Assembly: GCF_002119765.1 (NCBI RefSeq)
Contig: NZ_CP021112.1
Location: 1,358,501-1,422,500, forward strand
Source: Pseudorhodoplanes sinuspersici
Lineage (GTDB): Bacteria; Pseudomonadota; Alphaproteobacteria; Rhizobiales; Xanthobacteraceae
Length of the DNA stretch: 64,000 bases
Direction: 5' to 3'
Shown here: piece by piece, positions 9,365-17,951 of the stretch
Numbering within the stretch: the first letter of the stretch is position 1
Layout: each line of letters opens with the position of its first letter
Program-made: the position numbers and the translations under genes
Notes under the pieces: generated by a model
The model's input: the letters and a program-made list of their open reading frames with translations, nothing else
Told to the model about the DNA's origin: nothing
Database searches by the model: none

Positions 9365-10864
9365 CTAAATCGTCTGGTTATATTCCCCAACCTCCGGATG
9401 CGTGCGCAGCACGCCATCCACGGCCTTGAACATGTCGCGCATGCGCTGCTCCGACGCCGGGCTTTCGACCACCACCACAAGCTCCGGCTTGTTCGACGAG
9501 GCGCGGACCAAGCCCCAGGTGCCGTCTTCCACCGTCACCCGCACGCCGTTGACGGTGACGAGATCGCGGATCGGCTGACCGGCCACCTTGTCGCCCTTCT
9601 TTTGCGCGTCTTCAAAATGCTTCACCACCGCATCGACGATGCCGTATTTCTTTTCGTCGTCGCAATGCGGCGACATGGTCGGCGACGACCAGGTCTTCGG
9701 CAGCGCGTTCTTCAGATCGCTCATGCTCTTGTCGGGATTGCGGTCGAGCATGTCGCACACGGCAATCGCCGAAATCAATCCGTCGTCATAGCCGCGGCCG
9801 AACGGCTTGTTGAAGAAGAAGTGGCCGGACTTCTCAAAGCCGACCATCGCGCCGCTCTCATTCACGCGCCGCTTCATGTAGGAATGGCCGGTCTTCCAGT
9901 AATCGGCTTTCACCTTGTTCTTGATCAGCACCGGATCGGTGGCGAACAGGCCGGTCGATTTCACATCGACCACGAAGGTCGCGCCGGGATGAAGAGCGGA
10001 TATGTCGCGCGCCAGCATCACGCCGATCTTGTCGGCGAAAATCTCGTCGCCCTCGTTATCGACTACGCCGCAACGATCGCCGTCGCCGTCGAAACCAAAA
10101 CCGACATCGGCGCCCGCATTGATCACCGCATCGCGCATCGCGTGCAGCATCTTCATGTCTTCGGGATTGGGATTGTATTTCGGGAAGGTGTGATCGAGGT
10201 CGCAATCGAGCGGGATCACCTCGCAGCCGATGGCTTCGAGCACCTTCGGCGCGAACGCGCCGGCTGTGCCGTTGCCGCAGGCGGCGACCACACGCAGCTT
10301 GCGTTTCAGCTTCGGCCGATTGGTGAGATCGGCGATATAGCGCGCCGGGAAATCGTCGATAAAGGTGTAGCTGCCGCCCTCCTTGGTCTTGAACTTGGCG
10401 TTGAGCACGATGTCCTTCAGTCGCGTCATTTCATCGGGGCCGAAAGTCATCGGGCGGTTGGCGCCCATCTTCACGCCGGTCCAGCCATTGTCGTTATGCG
10501 AGGCGGTCACCATCGCAACGCACGGCACATCGAGATCGAACTGCGCGAAATAGGCCATCGGCGATAGCGCGAGACCGATATCGCGCACCCGCATGCCGGA
10601 GGCCATCATGCCGGAAATCAGCGCCATCTTCACCGAGGCGGAATAGCCGCGGAAGTCATGTCCGGTGACGATATCCGGACGCACGCCCATCTCGTGCACC
10701 AGCGTGCCGATGCCCATGCCGAGCCACTGCACGCCCATCAGATTGATTTCCTTGCCGAGCAGCCAGCGCGCATCGTATTCGCGGAAGCCGGTCGGCTTCA
10801 CCATCGGCTGGGATTCGTAGGCGTAGGTATTGGGCGCGAGTTGCGCCGCGGGCTTGGGAAACAT
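9365..10864 (-). CDS. Phosphomannomutase/phosphoglucomutase (alpha-D-phosphohexomutase)
   Basis: Interconverts hexose 1- and 6-phosphates for polysaccharide precursors. It has 499 aa from ATG 10864, chosen because GAGG lies about 6 bases upstream; a longer frame exists. The phosphoserine loop is VTASHNDNGWTGVKMG, the Mg site GFDGDGDRCGVV, and the sugar loop GFEKSGHFFFNKPFGRGYDDG. The C-terminal phosphate-binding part includes VRASSNKPELVVVVES. All active-site elements are intact. PMM versus PGM preference cannot be told from the sequence, so no symbol is given. Confidence 0.93.
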   Translation of the reverse strand: MFPKPAAQLAPNTYAYESQPMVKPTGFREYDARWLLGKEINLMGVQWLGMGIGTLVHEMGVRPDIVTGHDFRGYSASVKMALISGMMASGMRVRDIGLALSPMAYFAQFDLDVPCVAMVTASHNDNGWTGVKMGANRPMTFGPDEMTRLKDIVLNAKFKTKEGGSYTFIDDFPARYIADLTNRPKLKRKLRVVAACGNGTAGAFAPKVLEAIGCEVIPLDCDLDHTFPKYNPNPEDMKMLHAMRDAVINAGADVGFGFDGDGDRCGVVDNEGDEIFADKIGVMLARDISALHPGATFVVDVKSTGLFATDPVLIKNKVKADYWKTGHSYMKRRVNESGAMVGFEKSGHFFFNKPFGRGYDDGLISAIAVCDMLDRNPDKSMSDLKNALPKTWSSPTMSPHCDDEKKYGIVDAVVKHFEDAQKKGDKVAGQPIRDLVTVNGVRVTVEDGTWGLVRASSNKPELVVVVESPASEQRMRDMFKAVDGVLRTHPEVGEYNQTI

Positions 10865-10944
10865 CAATATCCTCGGAGGTGCGATTTGGCGCGGGACGAG
10901 AACGCCACTCATGCGAAATGGTTGCGGCGGAATAATGAAAAGCT

Positions 10945-11051
10945 AGAGCATGATGCTGAAAAGTGCGAAGCGGTTTTCGGACGACATCATGCTCCAACGT
11001 GTGAGAATTGATCACGTTTTATGATTTTGGATCGATTCGATCCAAAATCAT
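10945..11051. repeat. Palindromic repeats, family D, two adjacent palindromes
   Basis: The gap between the hexomutase and protease genes holds an imperfect palindrome (agagcatgatgctgaaaag ... catcatgctcc, 10945-10994). It is followed by a near-perfect 31-bp palindrome (11021-11051, atgattttgg...ccaaaatcat). Similar units with a central accggtt lie at 34771-34816, 43594-43638 and 49186-49230, and a partial one lies near 30996. Confidence 0.75.
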
Positions 11052-11057
11052 CGTGGT

Positions 11058-11582
11058 CTATTGCTCCAGTACCAATTTGCCATTGGCGTATTCGAAACGT
11101 TTGAGCTTCGTCAAATAAGACAGCCCGAGCAAATTTTCGCTTAAGGCGTTGCCGGGGACGACCAAGGCCTGCACGTTGCGGACCACAAGACCGTCGATAT
11201 CGACAGTGTTGAGCATCACCGGCGCCGCCTTGACGGTCCCGTTGGCTGTTTTGACCTGGGCGGTGAAGGCATCGCGGGACGGGCGGATGCCGAGGCGGAC
11301 GGCCTCGCGTTCGGTCAGCGCAATCACCGAAGCGCCGGTATCGACCATGAAGTCGACGCGCCGGCCGTCGATCCGGCCGCCGACCTGGAAATGTCCTCGC
11401 GGGTCACGCGGGATGGTGACAGAACGGGCGGCCGATGACGACGGCGCCTTGCCGACGGTGACCGCCGCCACCGAAGAGGGCGCGGTTGCTTTCGCCGCCG
11501 GCGGCGGATCACGGTCGAGGACATGCGCAATCAGTCCCGCCGCCGCGAGCACCAGTCCTGCGAATACGATGATCGAACGCAT
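11058..11582 (-). CDS. Retropepsin-like aspartic protease, clan AA, single-domain
   Basis: 174 aa with one N-terminal membrane/signal segment (MRSIIVFAGLVLAAAGLIAHVL) and an Ala/Ser-rich linker to about residue 55. The protease domain follows, with a single active-site DTGAS (FMVDTGASVIAL) near residue 82. A GLSYLTKLKRFEY segment near the C-terminus is typical of the bacterial TIGR02281-type family. One catalytic motif implies dimerisation. The domain is expected in the periplasm; substrates are unknown. Confidence 0.85.
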   Translation of the reverse strand: MRSIIVFAGLVLAAAGLIAHVLDRDPPPAAKATAPSSVAAVTVGKAPSSSAARSVTIPRDPRGHFQVGGRIDGRRVDFMVDTGASVIALTEREAVRLGIRPSRDAFTAQVKTANGTVKAAPVMLNTVDIDGLVVRNVQALVVPGNALSENLLGLSYLTKLKRFEYANGKLVLEQ

Positions 11583-11947
11583 CGTTTACGGGTCCGTCCG
11601 TCTGTCCTGCTTCACCCGTGGACCACAAAGCATTGCGGGTGGAAATACGACGCTAAAAGGACACGCCGAAGGATGCGGATTGATCCGGCTTGGTCACTGA
11701 CTGCTGAACGCGACCATTCAAATTTGAGACAAAGCGAACAGGAACGCTCACGGCGAACACGTCTGCTCGAACCCTTCTGCTTATGGCCCGAAGCGGCGTT
11801 TGGAACGTCCGCCATTTAGGAGGCAACCCGATGCAGTTGCCACCTTGGATCGCCTGCGCAGCGCGCGTCGAGACTCGGCTCAGTTCTGCGAGGTTCACCG
11901 CGCCCAGCCGATCTTTCGCATGCACGCCGTTGGCAAGGGCATGCAGT
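11583..11947. other. Intergenic stretch without a convincing gene
   Basis: No gene I can support between the protease gene and the methyltransferase operator. A minus-strand frame at 11653-11925 ends SVTKPDQSASFGVSF, which resembles an outer-membrane beta-barrel C-terminus, but nothing else supports a gene. A perfect Shine-Dalgarno-like aggagg near 11818 precedes only a short plus-strand frame. Confidence 0.5.
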
Positions 11948-11970
11948 CATGCTACATCTAAAGTTACATG
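11948..11970 (+). promoter_or_regulatory. Inverted-repeat operator overlapping the methyltransferase start
   Basis: catgctac-N7-gttacatg, where the last ATG (11968-11970) is the gene's first possible start codon. The same arm spacing and the same ATG placement occur at the Rrf2 regulator gene (38802-38824). It is therefore a likely binding site of that regulator. Confidence 0.55.
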
Positions 11971-12768
11971 ACTTGTGAAGCATCGGGAATGCGACAGTTT
12001 GAGAATAAGGACCACTGGGATAGTGCAGCGAGCCATTATCAGCAGACCGCGCACCCTTTCACGGCGCTCTTTGCGGAAGCGGCGCTGGCGCGCGTAACCC
12101 TGACGCCTCAGAGTCATGTTCTCGACGTGGCGGCCGGCACCGGCGCGCTCGCGCTGGCAGCCGCGCGCACCGGGGCACGCGTGCTGGCGACCGACTTCTC
12201 GCCCGGCATGGTGGGATGCATCGCCGCTGCCGGTCGGCCCAATGTCGAGGCGCGGGTTATGGACGGACAGGCGCTGGACCTGCCCGACGCGCATTTCGAT
12301 GCGGTCTTTTCGATCTTCGGTGTCATCATGTTCCCCGATTGGCGCAAGGGCTTGGCCGAGATGCGCCGCGTCACGCGGCCCGGCGGATATGGCGTGGTCG
12401 CGACCTGGCAGGATCGGGGCGCGGCGACCTTCCTCCTGTTGGGCGAAGTCCGGCAGAAACTGTTCCCTGATCGCTCGGGCATGGCAATGCCTGAAGCCGT
12501 TCAGGCGTTGAGTGATCCGGACGATTTCGCCCGCGCTCTCGTCACTGCTGGCTACCGCGATCCCCGGATCGACGTGGTGACTCATGATTACCTACTCGAC
12601 GTGGCGGCGCTCGACGCGCCTGACACGCTTTTCGGCATGTCGCCCGACTGGACCAGCTTGAACGATGTCGAAAAGGCCGCGGTGATTGCCGAGGTGCGGG
12701 ACAGGGCCGATGGTCGTCCGATCCTGCCAATCACCTCGACCGCGCTCATTGGCGTGGCGGAACGATGA
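11968..12768 (+). CDS. Class I SAM-dependent methyltransferase (Methyltransf_11/UbiE-like)
   Basis: Cytoplasmic methyltransferase of 266 aa, substrate unknown. The SAM-binding motif I is VLDVAAGTGALALAAA near residues 50-65, followed by VLATDFSPGMV (acidic motif), DLPDAHFDAVFSIFGVIMF and MRRVTRPGGYGVV. Two starts are possible: ATG 11968 inside the operator, or ATG 11989 (MRQFENKDHW) with weak GAAG upstream. If 11968 is used the message may be nearly leaderless. The gene stands alone and converges on the phosphorylase gene; the operator suggests Rrf2 control shared with the 38.3-kb locus. Confidence 0.85.
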   Translation: MTCEASGMRQFENKDHWDSAASHYQQTAHPFTALFAEAALARVTLTPQSHVLDVAAGTGALALAAARTGARVLATDFSPGMVGCIAAAGRPNVEARVMDGQALDLPDAHFDAVFSIFGVIMFPDWRKGLAEMRRVTRPGGYGVVATWQDRGAATFLLLGEVRQKLFPDRSGMAMPEAVQALSDPDDFARALVTAGYRDPRIDVVTHDYLLDVAALDAPDTLFGMSPDWTSLNDVEKAAVIAEVRDRADGRPILPITSTALIGVAER

Positions 12769-12802
12769 ATACCAACCGCATTTTTGCGGGCCATTCCGGA
12801 CG

Positions 12803-12855
12803 CCGACGCATGTCCGCTTTAAGGGATAAAGCGGAGGAGACGCATTTATGCGTCC
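12803..12855. repeat. Tandem palindromes between convergent genes
   Basis: Two short perfect palindromes, tccgcttta...taaagcgga near 12812-12834 and gacgcatttatgcgtc near 12839-12854. They lie between the convergent methyltransferase and phosphorylase genes and may stop transcription from both sides, though no T-run is present. Confidence 0.5.
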
Positions 12856-12862
12856 ACGCGCC

Positions 12863-13732
12863 TTAGCCCAACCGGATGCCGCGGCTCTCGACCTGCCAGA
12901 TCTCGAAAAACTTGCCGAGCACCCGCGACAGCGATGACGCCGCCGCGCCCGCGGCGCGCAACTGGATGTCGCGCGTCATCGGCTCGTGGCGCAAACCTGC
13001 TGCAAGATTGGTGGCGACAGCAACACCCAGCACCCGCAGGCCGAAGCGGCGCGCCAAGATCGCTTCGGGCACGATGGTCATGCTGACGAGATCGGCGCCC
13101 AGTTTCTGCGCCACGCGTGCCTCGGCCGGCGTCTCGAAGCTCGGTCCGGGAATCCACATCACCTCGCCCTCGTGCGTTTTGCGGCCGAGATGGGACGACG
13201 CGAGATTGTAGCGTTCGCGCAGATGGCGGTCGTAAGTGCCAGCCATATCGATGAAGCCGCCGCCATCCGCTTCGCCTATCAACGGATTGAAGCCGGTCAG
13301 ATTGACATGGTCGGTGATCGTCAACAGTGTGCCGGGCTGGATCTCGTTGCGCACCGCGCCTGCCACACCCGTCAGCACCACCGCCTTGGCGCCGAGCCGC
13401 GCCAGCGTTTCCAGCGGCACCCGCATCGCATTGATGTCGCCTGTCTCGTTGTAGTTTGCGCGGCCGCGAAAGACAGCAACACGCGCGGTGCCGATGATGC
13501 CGAGCAGAAGCTCGTAAGCCATCCCTTCCGGCGCATGGAAGCCCGGCAATTCGGAATACGGGATGCTGATCGCCTGAGTCGCATGATCGGCAATGGCGAA
13601 CAGCCCGACACCCAGAACCAGTCCCACATCGATCGCCGCATCGCCGATCTGATCGCGAATGATCTCAACACATCTCTCGGCTTCGCTCGACACGTTCAGT
13701 CCCCGGCCAATCCTTCGTAACGGCGCATCCAT
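12863..13732 (-). CDS. Purine nucleoside phosphorylase
   Basis: Cleaves purine nucleosides with phosphate to base and ribose-1-phosphate in the salvage pathway; 289 aa. The PNP/MTAP signature is visible: GPSFETPAEARVAQKLGAD near residues 190-208, and SMTIVPEAILARRFGLRVLG. The base-binding Asn is in VAVATNLAAG, and GTLLTITDHVNLTGFNPL is the phosphate/ribose region. Some positions are unusual: the normal NAAGG loop reads TGVAGAV, and GRxHxYEG reads GRANYNETG, so substrate preference may be altered. Confidence 0.88.
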   Translation of the reverse strand: MDAPLRRIGRGLNVSSEAERCVEIIRDQIGDAAIDVGLVLGVGLFAIADHATQAISIPYSELPGFHAPEGMAYELLLGIIGTARVAVFRGRANYNETGDINAMRVPLETLARLGAKAVVLTGVAGAVRNEIQPGTLLTITDHVNLTGFNPLIGEADGGGFIDMAGTYDRHLRERYNLASSHLGRKTHEGEVMWIPGPSFETPAEARVAQKLGADLVSMTIVPEAILARRFGLRVLGVAVATNLAAGLRHEPMTRDIQLRAAGAAASSLSRVLGKFFEIWQVESRGIRLG

Positions 13733-13791
13733 GCGCCTGCGCGCAAGTGATAGCGGAGATGATTTAACGGCAGCCTACCGCCTTACCCATC

Positions 13792-16347
13792 TCAGGTTCC
13801 CGGCCGCTTGGCGCGTCGCGTCGGCAGCGCATTGGCGGGATCGTCCGGCCAGGGATGTTTCGGATAGCGCCCGCGCATATCCGATTTCACCGCGCCATAG
13901 CTGCCTTGCCAGAAACCCGGCAGATCGCGCGTCACCTGCACGGGCCGGTGCGCCGGTGAGAGAAGTTCAATCACCAAGGGTACGCGTCCATCGGCAATCG
14001 AGGGATGGCGGCTGAGGCCGAACAATTCCTGCACGCGAATGGCAATCGTCGGCCCGGCTTCGGCTTCATAATCGATCGGCACCTGCGTTCCGGTTGGCGC
14101 CTCGAAATGCGTCGGCGCTTCCGCGTCAAGCCGGCGGCGCATCGTCCACGGCAGCAATGCCATCACCGCGTTCGACAGTTCGTCAGCGCCGAGATCTTTG
14201 AGCGCGGTCTTGTCGCTGAAAAGCGGCGCCAGCCATTCGCGAACCGTCGCGGTCAATGCTTCGTTCGAAAGGTCCGGCCATTCATCGCCTTCCGATTTTC
14301 GCAGGAACGTGACGCGATCGCGCCATTGCAGGATGTGTTTGCTCCACGGCAAGCGATGCAGGCCGGCTGCAGCAATCGCGTCGGCCAGTTTGATGGCGTT
14401 TTCTTCAGAGGGTTCTGCTGAGGCGATCTGTTCGGAAAAAACGATCGCGCCGAGCCTGCGCGCTTTCCGCGCGCGCAGGGCCAGTGTCGCCGGATCGACC
14501 GTGACATCATCGCGCTGTTCGATGCGATCGGCGAAACGCTGTTCGATGTCCGCGAGCGAGATCGGTGCGGCAAGAAGAATGCGCGCCTGCGCGGCCGTCC
14601 CTGATAATTCCGCAGCGACGATGAAGGGTTCGCGCGCAAGCGCCAAAGCCGGATCGAGTGTCGCGCCGCGGCCATTGGCGAGCAGAAAGCCGCCCTGCCC
14701 GCCACCGCGATTTTTGGCGACGCGATCGGGATAGGCGAGTGAGAGGATGGCGCCGACGGAGTCATTCCGGGACGGCGCGACAGCGCCGGGCCCGGAATCC
14801 AGACTTCCAGTCGCGGCTCTGGATTCCGGGTTCGCCACTTCGTGGCGCCCCGGAATGACGGAGGATGCCCACCGCCGCGCCATCCGCCGCGCTTCATCCG
14901 CTCGGCGCGAGCGGTCACGCCAAAACTGATCGACTCTGTGCGTGACATCGACATCGTTGCCGCCCAATCCACGTTCGGTGACGATGACGGCGATATCGGC
15001 AGCAAGTTCACCGGCATTCTCGCGCGCCGCATCGACCACCATGCGCGCCAGTCGCGGCGGCAATGGCAGCGCGCGAAGACTGCGGCCCTCATCGGTAATG
15101 CGGCCATTGTCGTCGAGCGCCGACAATTCCATCAGCAGCTTGCGTGCTTCGGTGTAAGCGGCCTGCGGCGGCGGATCGAGAAAGGCGAGCTTGGCCGGAT
15201 CGCTCACGCCCCATTGCGCGAGATCGAGCGCGAAGGATGACAAGTCGGCGCTGAGAATTTCCGGCCGCGCAAAGGCTTCGAGCGACACCGTCTCCGGCTC
15301 GCTCCAGAGCCGATAGCAGACGCCGGGCTCGGTACGGCCGGCGCGGCCGCGCCGCTGATCGGCCGCAGCCCGCGACACGCGCACGGTCTCGAGCCGTGTC
15401 AGCCCGACGCCGGGCTCGAAACGCGGCACGCGGGCGAGGCCTGAGTCGATGACGACGCGCACGCCTTCGATGGTTAGCGAAGTTTCGGCAATCGAGGTGG
15501 CCAGCACGACCTTGCGGCGACCGGACGGCGACGGCGAAATGGCGCGGTCCTGAACCTGCGCATCGAGCGCGCCGTAGAGCGCCACGACATCGATGTTCTC
15601 GTCCGTGCTCCGGCCGAGCAACCGCTCTTTTACGAGCATTTCGGTGCGGCGGATTTCCGCCTGACCGGGCAGGAAAACGAGCAGCGATCCCGGCTCGGCC
15701 CGCAATGCTTTCATAACCGCATCCGCCACCTGCGGCTCGATATGCGCCCGCGCATCGCGGCCAAGATATTGAGTTTCAACGGGAAATGCGCGGCCGAGAC
15801 TCTCCACTTGCGGCGCCTCGCCAAGCAGCCTCGCCACCCGCGCGCCGTCCAGCGTCGCCGACATGACGAGAATCTTTAAGTCCTCGCGCAAGCCCTGCTG
15901 CGCATCGCGCGCAAACGCCAATCCGAGGTCGGCATCGAGCGATCGCTCGTGAAATTCATCAAATAAAACAGCGGCATAGCCGGACAATTCCGGATCGTCG
16001 AGGATCATCCGGGTGAAGATCCCCTCGGTCACCACCTCGATTTTCGTCGCCTTCGACACTTTCGAGCCGAACCGCACCCGAAGCCCGACGGTCTCGCCGA
16101 CCGTCTCCCCGAGCGTCTTCGCCATCCTCTCGGCCGCCGCCCGCGCCGCCAGCCGGCGCGGCTCGAGCACGATGATCTTGCCGGTCTCCGCCCACGGCTC
16201 GTCTTTCAGGACCAGCGGCACGCGCGTCGTCTTGCCGGCGCCCGGCGGCGCAACGAGCACCGCCGCCTCATGCGTGCGCAGCGCAGCTGTCAGCGCCGGT
16301 AATGCGTCGTCGATGGGAAGCGGAGAATCGAAAGCAGTCATTGTCAT
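13792..16347 (-). CDS. hrpB: ATP-dependent helicase HrpB, with an in-frame repeat insertion
   Basis: DEAH/RHA-family helicase of 851 aa. Walker A is APPGAGKTT near residue 33, motif II is DEFH in LFDEFHERSLDADLGL, and motif VI is QRRGRAGRTEPG. The HrpB C-terminal domain ends near GFWQGSYGAVKSDMRGRYPKHPWPDD (split here for length), typical of the family. Residues about 497-529 do not belong to the family: they are translated from a 99-bp palindromic repeat (14761-14859) inserted between ...ARRWAS and VGAILSLAYPDRVAK. The insertion is exactly 33 codons with no stop, so the protein is extended rather than broken. Cellular substrate of HrpB is not well known. Confidence 0.92.
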   Translation of the reverse strand: MTMTAFDSPLPIDDALPALTAALRTHEAAVLVAPPGAGKTTRVPLVLKDEPWAETGKIIVLEPRRLAARAAAERMAKTLGETVGETVGLRVRFGSKVSKATKIEVVTEGIFTRMILDDPELSGYAAVLFDEFHERSLDADLGLAFARDAQQGLREDLKILVMSATLDGARVARLLGEAPQVESLGRAFPVETQYLGRDARAHIEPQVADAVMKALRAEPGSLLVFLPGQAEIRRTEMLVKERLLGRSTDENIDVVALYGALDAQVQDRAISPSPSGRRKVVLATSIAETSLTIEGVRVVIDSGLARVPRFEPGVGLTRLETVRVSRAAADQRRGRAGRTEPGVCYRLWSEPETVSLEAFARPEILSADLSSFALDLAQWGVSDPAKLAFLDPPPQAAYTEARKLLMELSALDDNGRITDEGRSLRALPLPPRLARMVVDAARENAGELAADIAVIVTERGLGGNDVDVTHRVDQFWRDRSRRADEARRMARRWASSVIPGRHEVANPESRAATGSLDSGPGAVAPSRNDSVGAILSLAYPDRVAKNRGGGQGGFLLANGRGATLDPALALAREPFIVAAELSGTAAQARILLAAPISLADIEQRFADRIEQRDDVTVDPATLALRARKARRLGAIVFSEQIASAEPSEENAIKLADAIAAAGLHRLPWSKHILQWRDRVTFLRKSEGDEWPDLSNEALTATVREWLAPLFSDKTALKDLGADELSNAVMALLPWTMRRRLDAEAPTHFEAPTGTQVPIDYEAEAGPTIAIRVQELFGLSRHPSIADGRVPLVIELLSPAHRPVQVTRDLPGFWQGSYGAVKSDMRGRYPKHPWPDDPANALPTRRAKRPGT
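14761..14859. repeat. Palindromic repeat, family B, inside hrpB
   Basis: Begins gtcattccgggac and ends gccccggaatgac, with central inverted segments cccggaatccag / ctctggattccggg. The same ends and centre occur in the intergenic copy at 59685-59791. Length is 99 bp, a multiple of three, and the reading frame of hrpB stays open through it. Confidence 0.9.
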
Positions 16348-16365
16348 GCAGCATTTGCGCTCCTT

Positions 16366-16478
16366 ACCTCCCCCTGCAAGGGGGAGGTCGACTGCCGGAG
16401 CGAAAGCGGAGGCCGTCGGGTGGATCCTTGCCTAAGCCCCCTCCCAATCCCTCCCCCTTTCAGGGGAGGGATTGGGAG
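16366..16478. repeat. Palindromic repeat, family C, two strong hairpins
   Basis: acctccccc-tgca-gggggaggt (16366-16388) and a perfect 16-bp stem ctcccaatccctcccc with its complement (16441-16478). They lie between the UDP-glucose dehydrogenase stop and the hrpB start. The second hairpin ends 10 bases from the dehydrogenase stop and could terminate it. Confidence 0.8.
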
Positions 16479-16487
16479 CCAGCGCGG

Positions 16488-17792
16488 CTAACCCCTCCCA
16501 ACACCCGTATACGCAAACCCGTGCCGCGCGGCTTCTTCCGCCGGGTACACATTGCGCAGATCGACGATGACCGGATTGGCCATCGCGACCTTCAGCGTCG
16601 GAAAATCGAGCGCGCGGAACTGCTCCCATTCCGTCACGATGACGAGCACGTCCGCCCCCTTGGCGCAGGTATAGGCATCATCGGCATAATCGACATTCGT
16701 GAGAACCTCTCGCGCCTGCTCCATGCCTTCCGGATCATAGACCTGCACGCGCGCACCCATGTCCTGCAGCGCCGTGATCAGCGGAATCGAAGGCGCATCG
16801 CGCATGTCGTCGGTATTGGGTTTGAAGGTGAGGCCGAGCACGGCCACGGTCTTGTCGCGCAGGTTTCCGCCCGCGGCCGCCAGCACCTTGCGCGCCATCG
16901 CGCGCTTGCGCTGATCGTTCACCGCCGCGACCGTCTCCACAATCCGCAGTGGTGCCTCGTGATCCTGCCCGGTCTTGATCAGCGCCACCGTATCCTTCGG
17001 GAAGCACGACCCGCCGTAACCCGGACCGGCATGCAGGAATTTGCCGCCGATGCGATTGTCGAGACCGATGCCGCGCGCGACATCCTGCACATTGGCGCCA
17101 ACCTTCTCGGCCAGATCGGCAATCTCGTTGATGAAGGTGATCTTGGTCGCAAGAAAAGCATTGGCGGCGTATTTGATCAGCTCCGCCGTCCGCCGCTCCG
17201 TCACCATGATCGGGGCGCGGTTGAGATAGAGCGGACGATAGACATCCTGCATCACTGTCTTGGCGCGTTCGTCCGTCGTACCGATGACGATGCGATCGGG
17301 ATGTTTGAAATCGCGGATTGCCGCGCCCTCGCGCAAGAATTCCGGATTCGAGACCACCGCAAAATCGCCATCAGCCCGCGTCTTGCGCATCACCCGCTCG
17401 ACCTCGTCGCCAGTGCCGACCGGTACGGTGGATTTGGTCACCACCACGGTAAACCCGTCCAGCGCCTCGGCGACCTCGCGCGCCGCTTCATAAACATAGG
17501 TCAGGTCGGCATGGCCATCGCCACGCCGGGACGGCGTGCCGACCGCGATGAAGACGGCGTCGGCGTCGGTGACCGGCCCCTTCAGGTCGGTCGTGAATAT
17601 CAGCCGGCCCTGCCGCACATTGTTGGCGACCAGTTCGGCGAGGCCCGGCTCGTAGATCGGCATCTCGCCCCGTTTGAGCTTTTCGATCTTGCGCGCATCC
17701 TTGTCGACACAGACGACCTGATGCCCGAAATCGGCGAAGCAGGCTCCGGAAACAAGGCCCACATAACCGGAGCCGATCATGGTGATGCGCAT
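16488..17792 (-). CDS. ugd: UDP-glucose 6-dehydrogenase
   Basis: Oxidises UDP-glucose to UDP-glucuronate with two NAD+, supplying acidic polysaccharide precursors. It has 434 aa from ATG 17792. The start MRITMIGSGYVGLVSGACFADFG is the Rossmann motif. The catalytic Cys is in HAGPGYGGSCFPKDT near residue 255. The family motif NPEFLREGAAI and the C-terminal domain segment VLGLTFKPNTDDMRDAPS are intact. It is divergent from polA and probably serves the same exopolysaccharide precursor pool as the hexomutase gene. Confidence 0.95.
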   Translation of the reverse strand: MRITMIGSGYVGLVSGACFADFGHQVVCVDKDARKIEKLKRGEMPIYEPGLAELVANNVRQGRLIFTTDLKGPVTDADAVFIAVGTPSRRGDGHADLTYVYEAAREVAEALDGFTVVVTKSTVPVGTGDEVERVMRKTRADGDFAVVSNPEFLREGAAIRDFKHPDRIVIGTTDERAKTVMQDVYRPLYLNRAPIMVTERRTAELIKYAANAFLATKITFINEIADLAEKVGANVQDVARGIGLDNRIGGKFLHAGPGYGGSCFPKDTVALIKTGQDHEAPLRIVETVAAVNDQRKRAMARKVLAAAGGNLRDKTVAVLGLTFKPNTDDMRDAPSIPLITALQDMGARVQVYDPEGMEQAREVLTNVDYADDAYTCAKGADVLVIVTEWEQFRALDFPTLKVAMANPVIVDLRNVYPAEEAARHGFAYTGVGRG

Positions 17793-17951
17793 GGATAAAA
17801 CCCAAGAAAATGATACCGGAACAGGGTTCCGCCCCGGCGATTGCCATAGTAGACGCGTCCATCGCTGACGAGCATTGTCGCATGACAGGGGCGTGACAGG
17901 ATATCCACTATCGCCGTTGCCATTACCGCCGGGACGGCCCACATTGCCGCC

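Noticed and set aside
11653-11925. 90-codon minus-strand frame ending like an outer-membrane barrel (SASFGVSF)
   Set aside because: Only the tail resembles a barrel end; there is no signal peptide, and the first half shows no family pattern.
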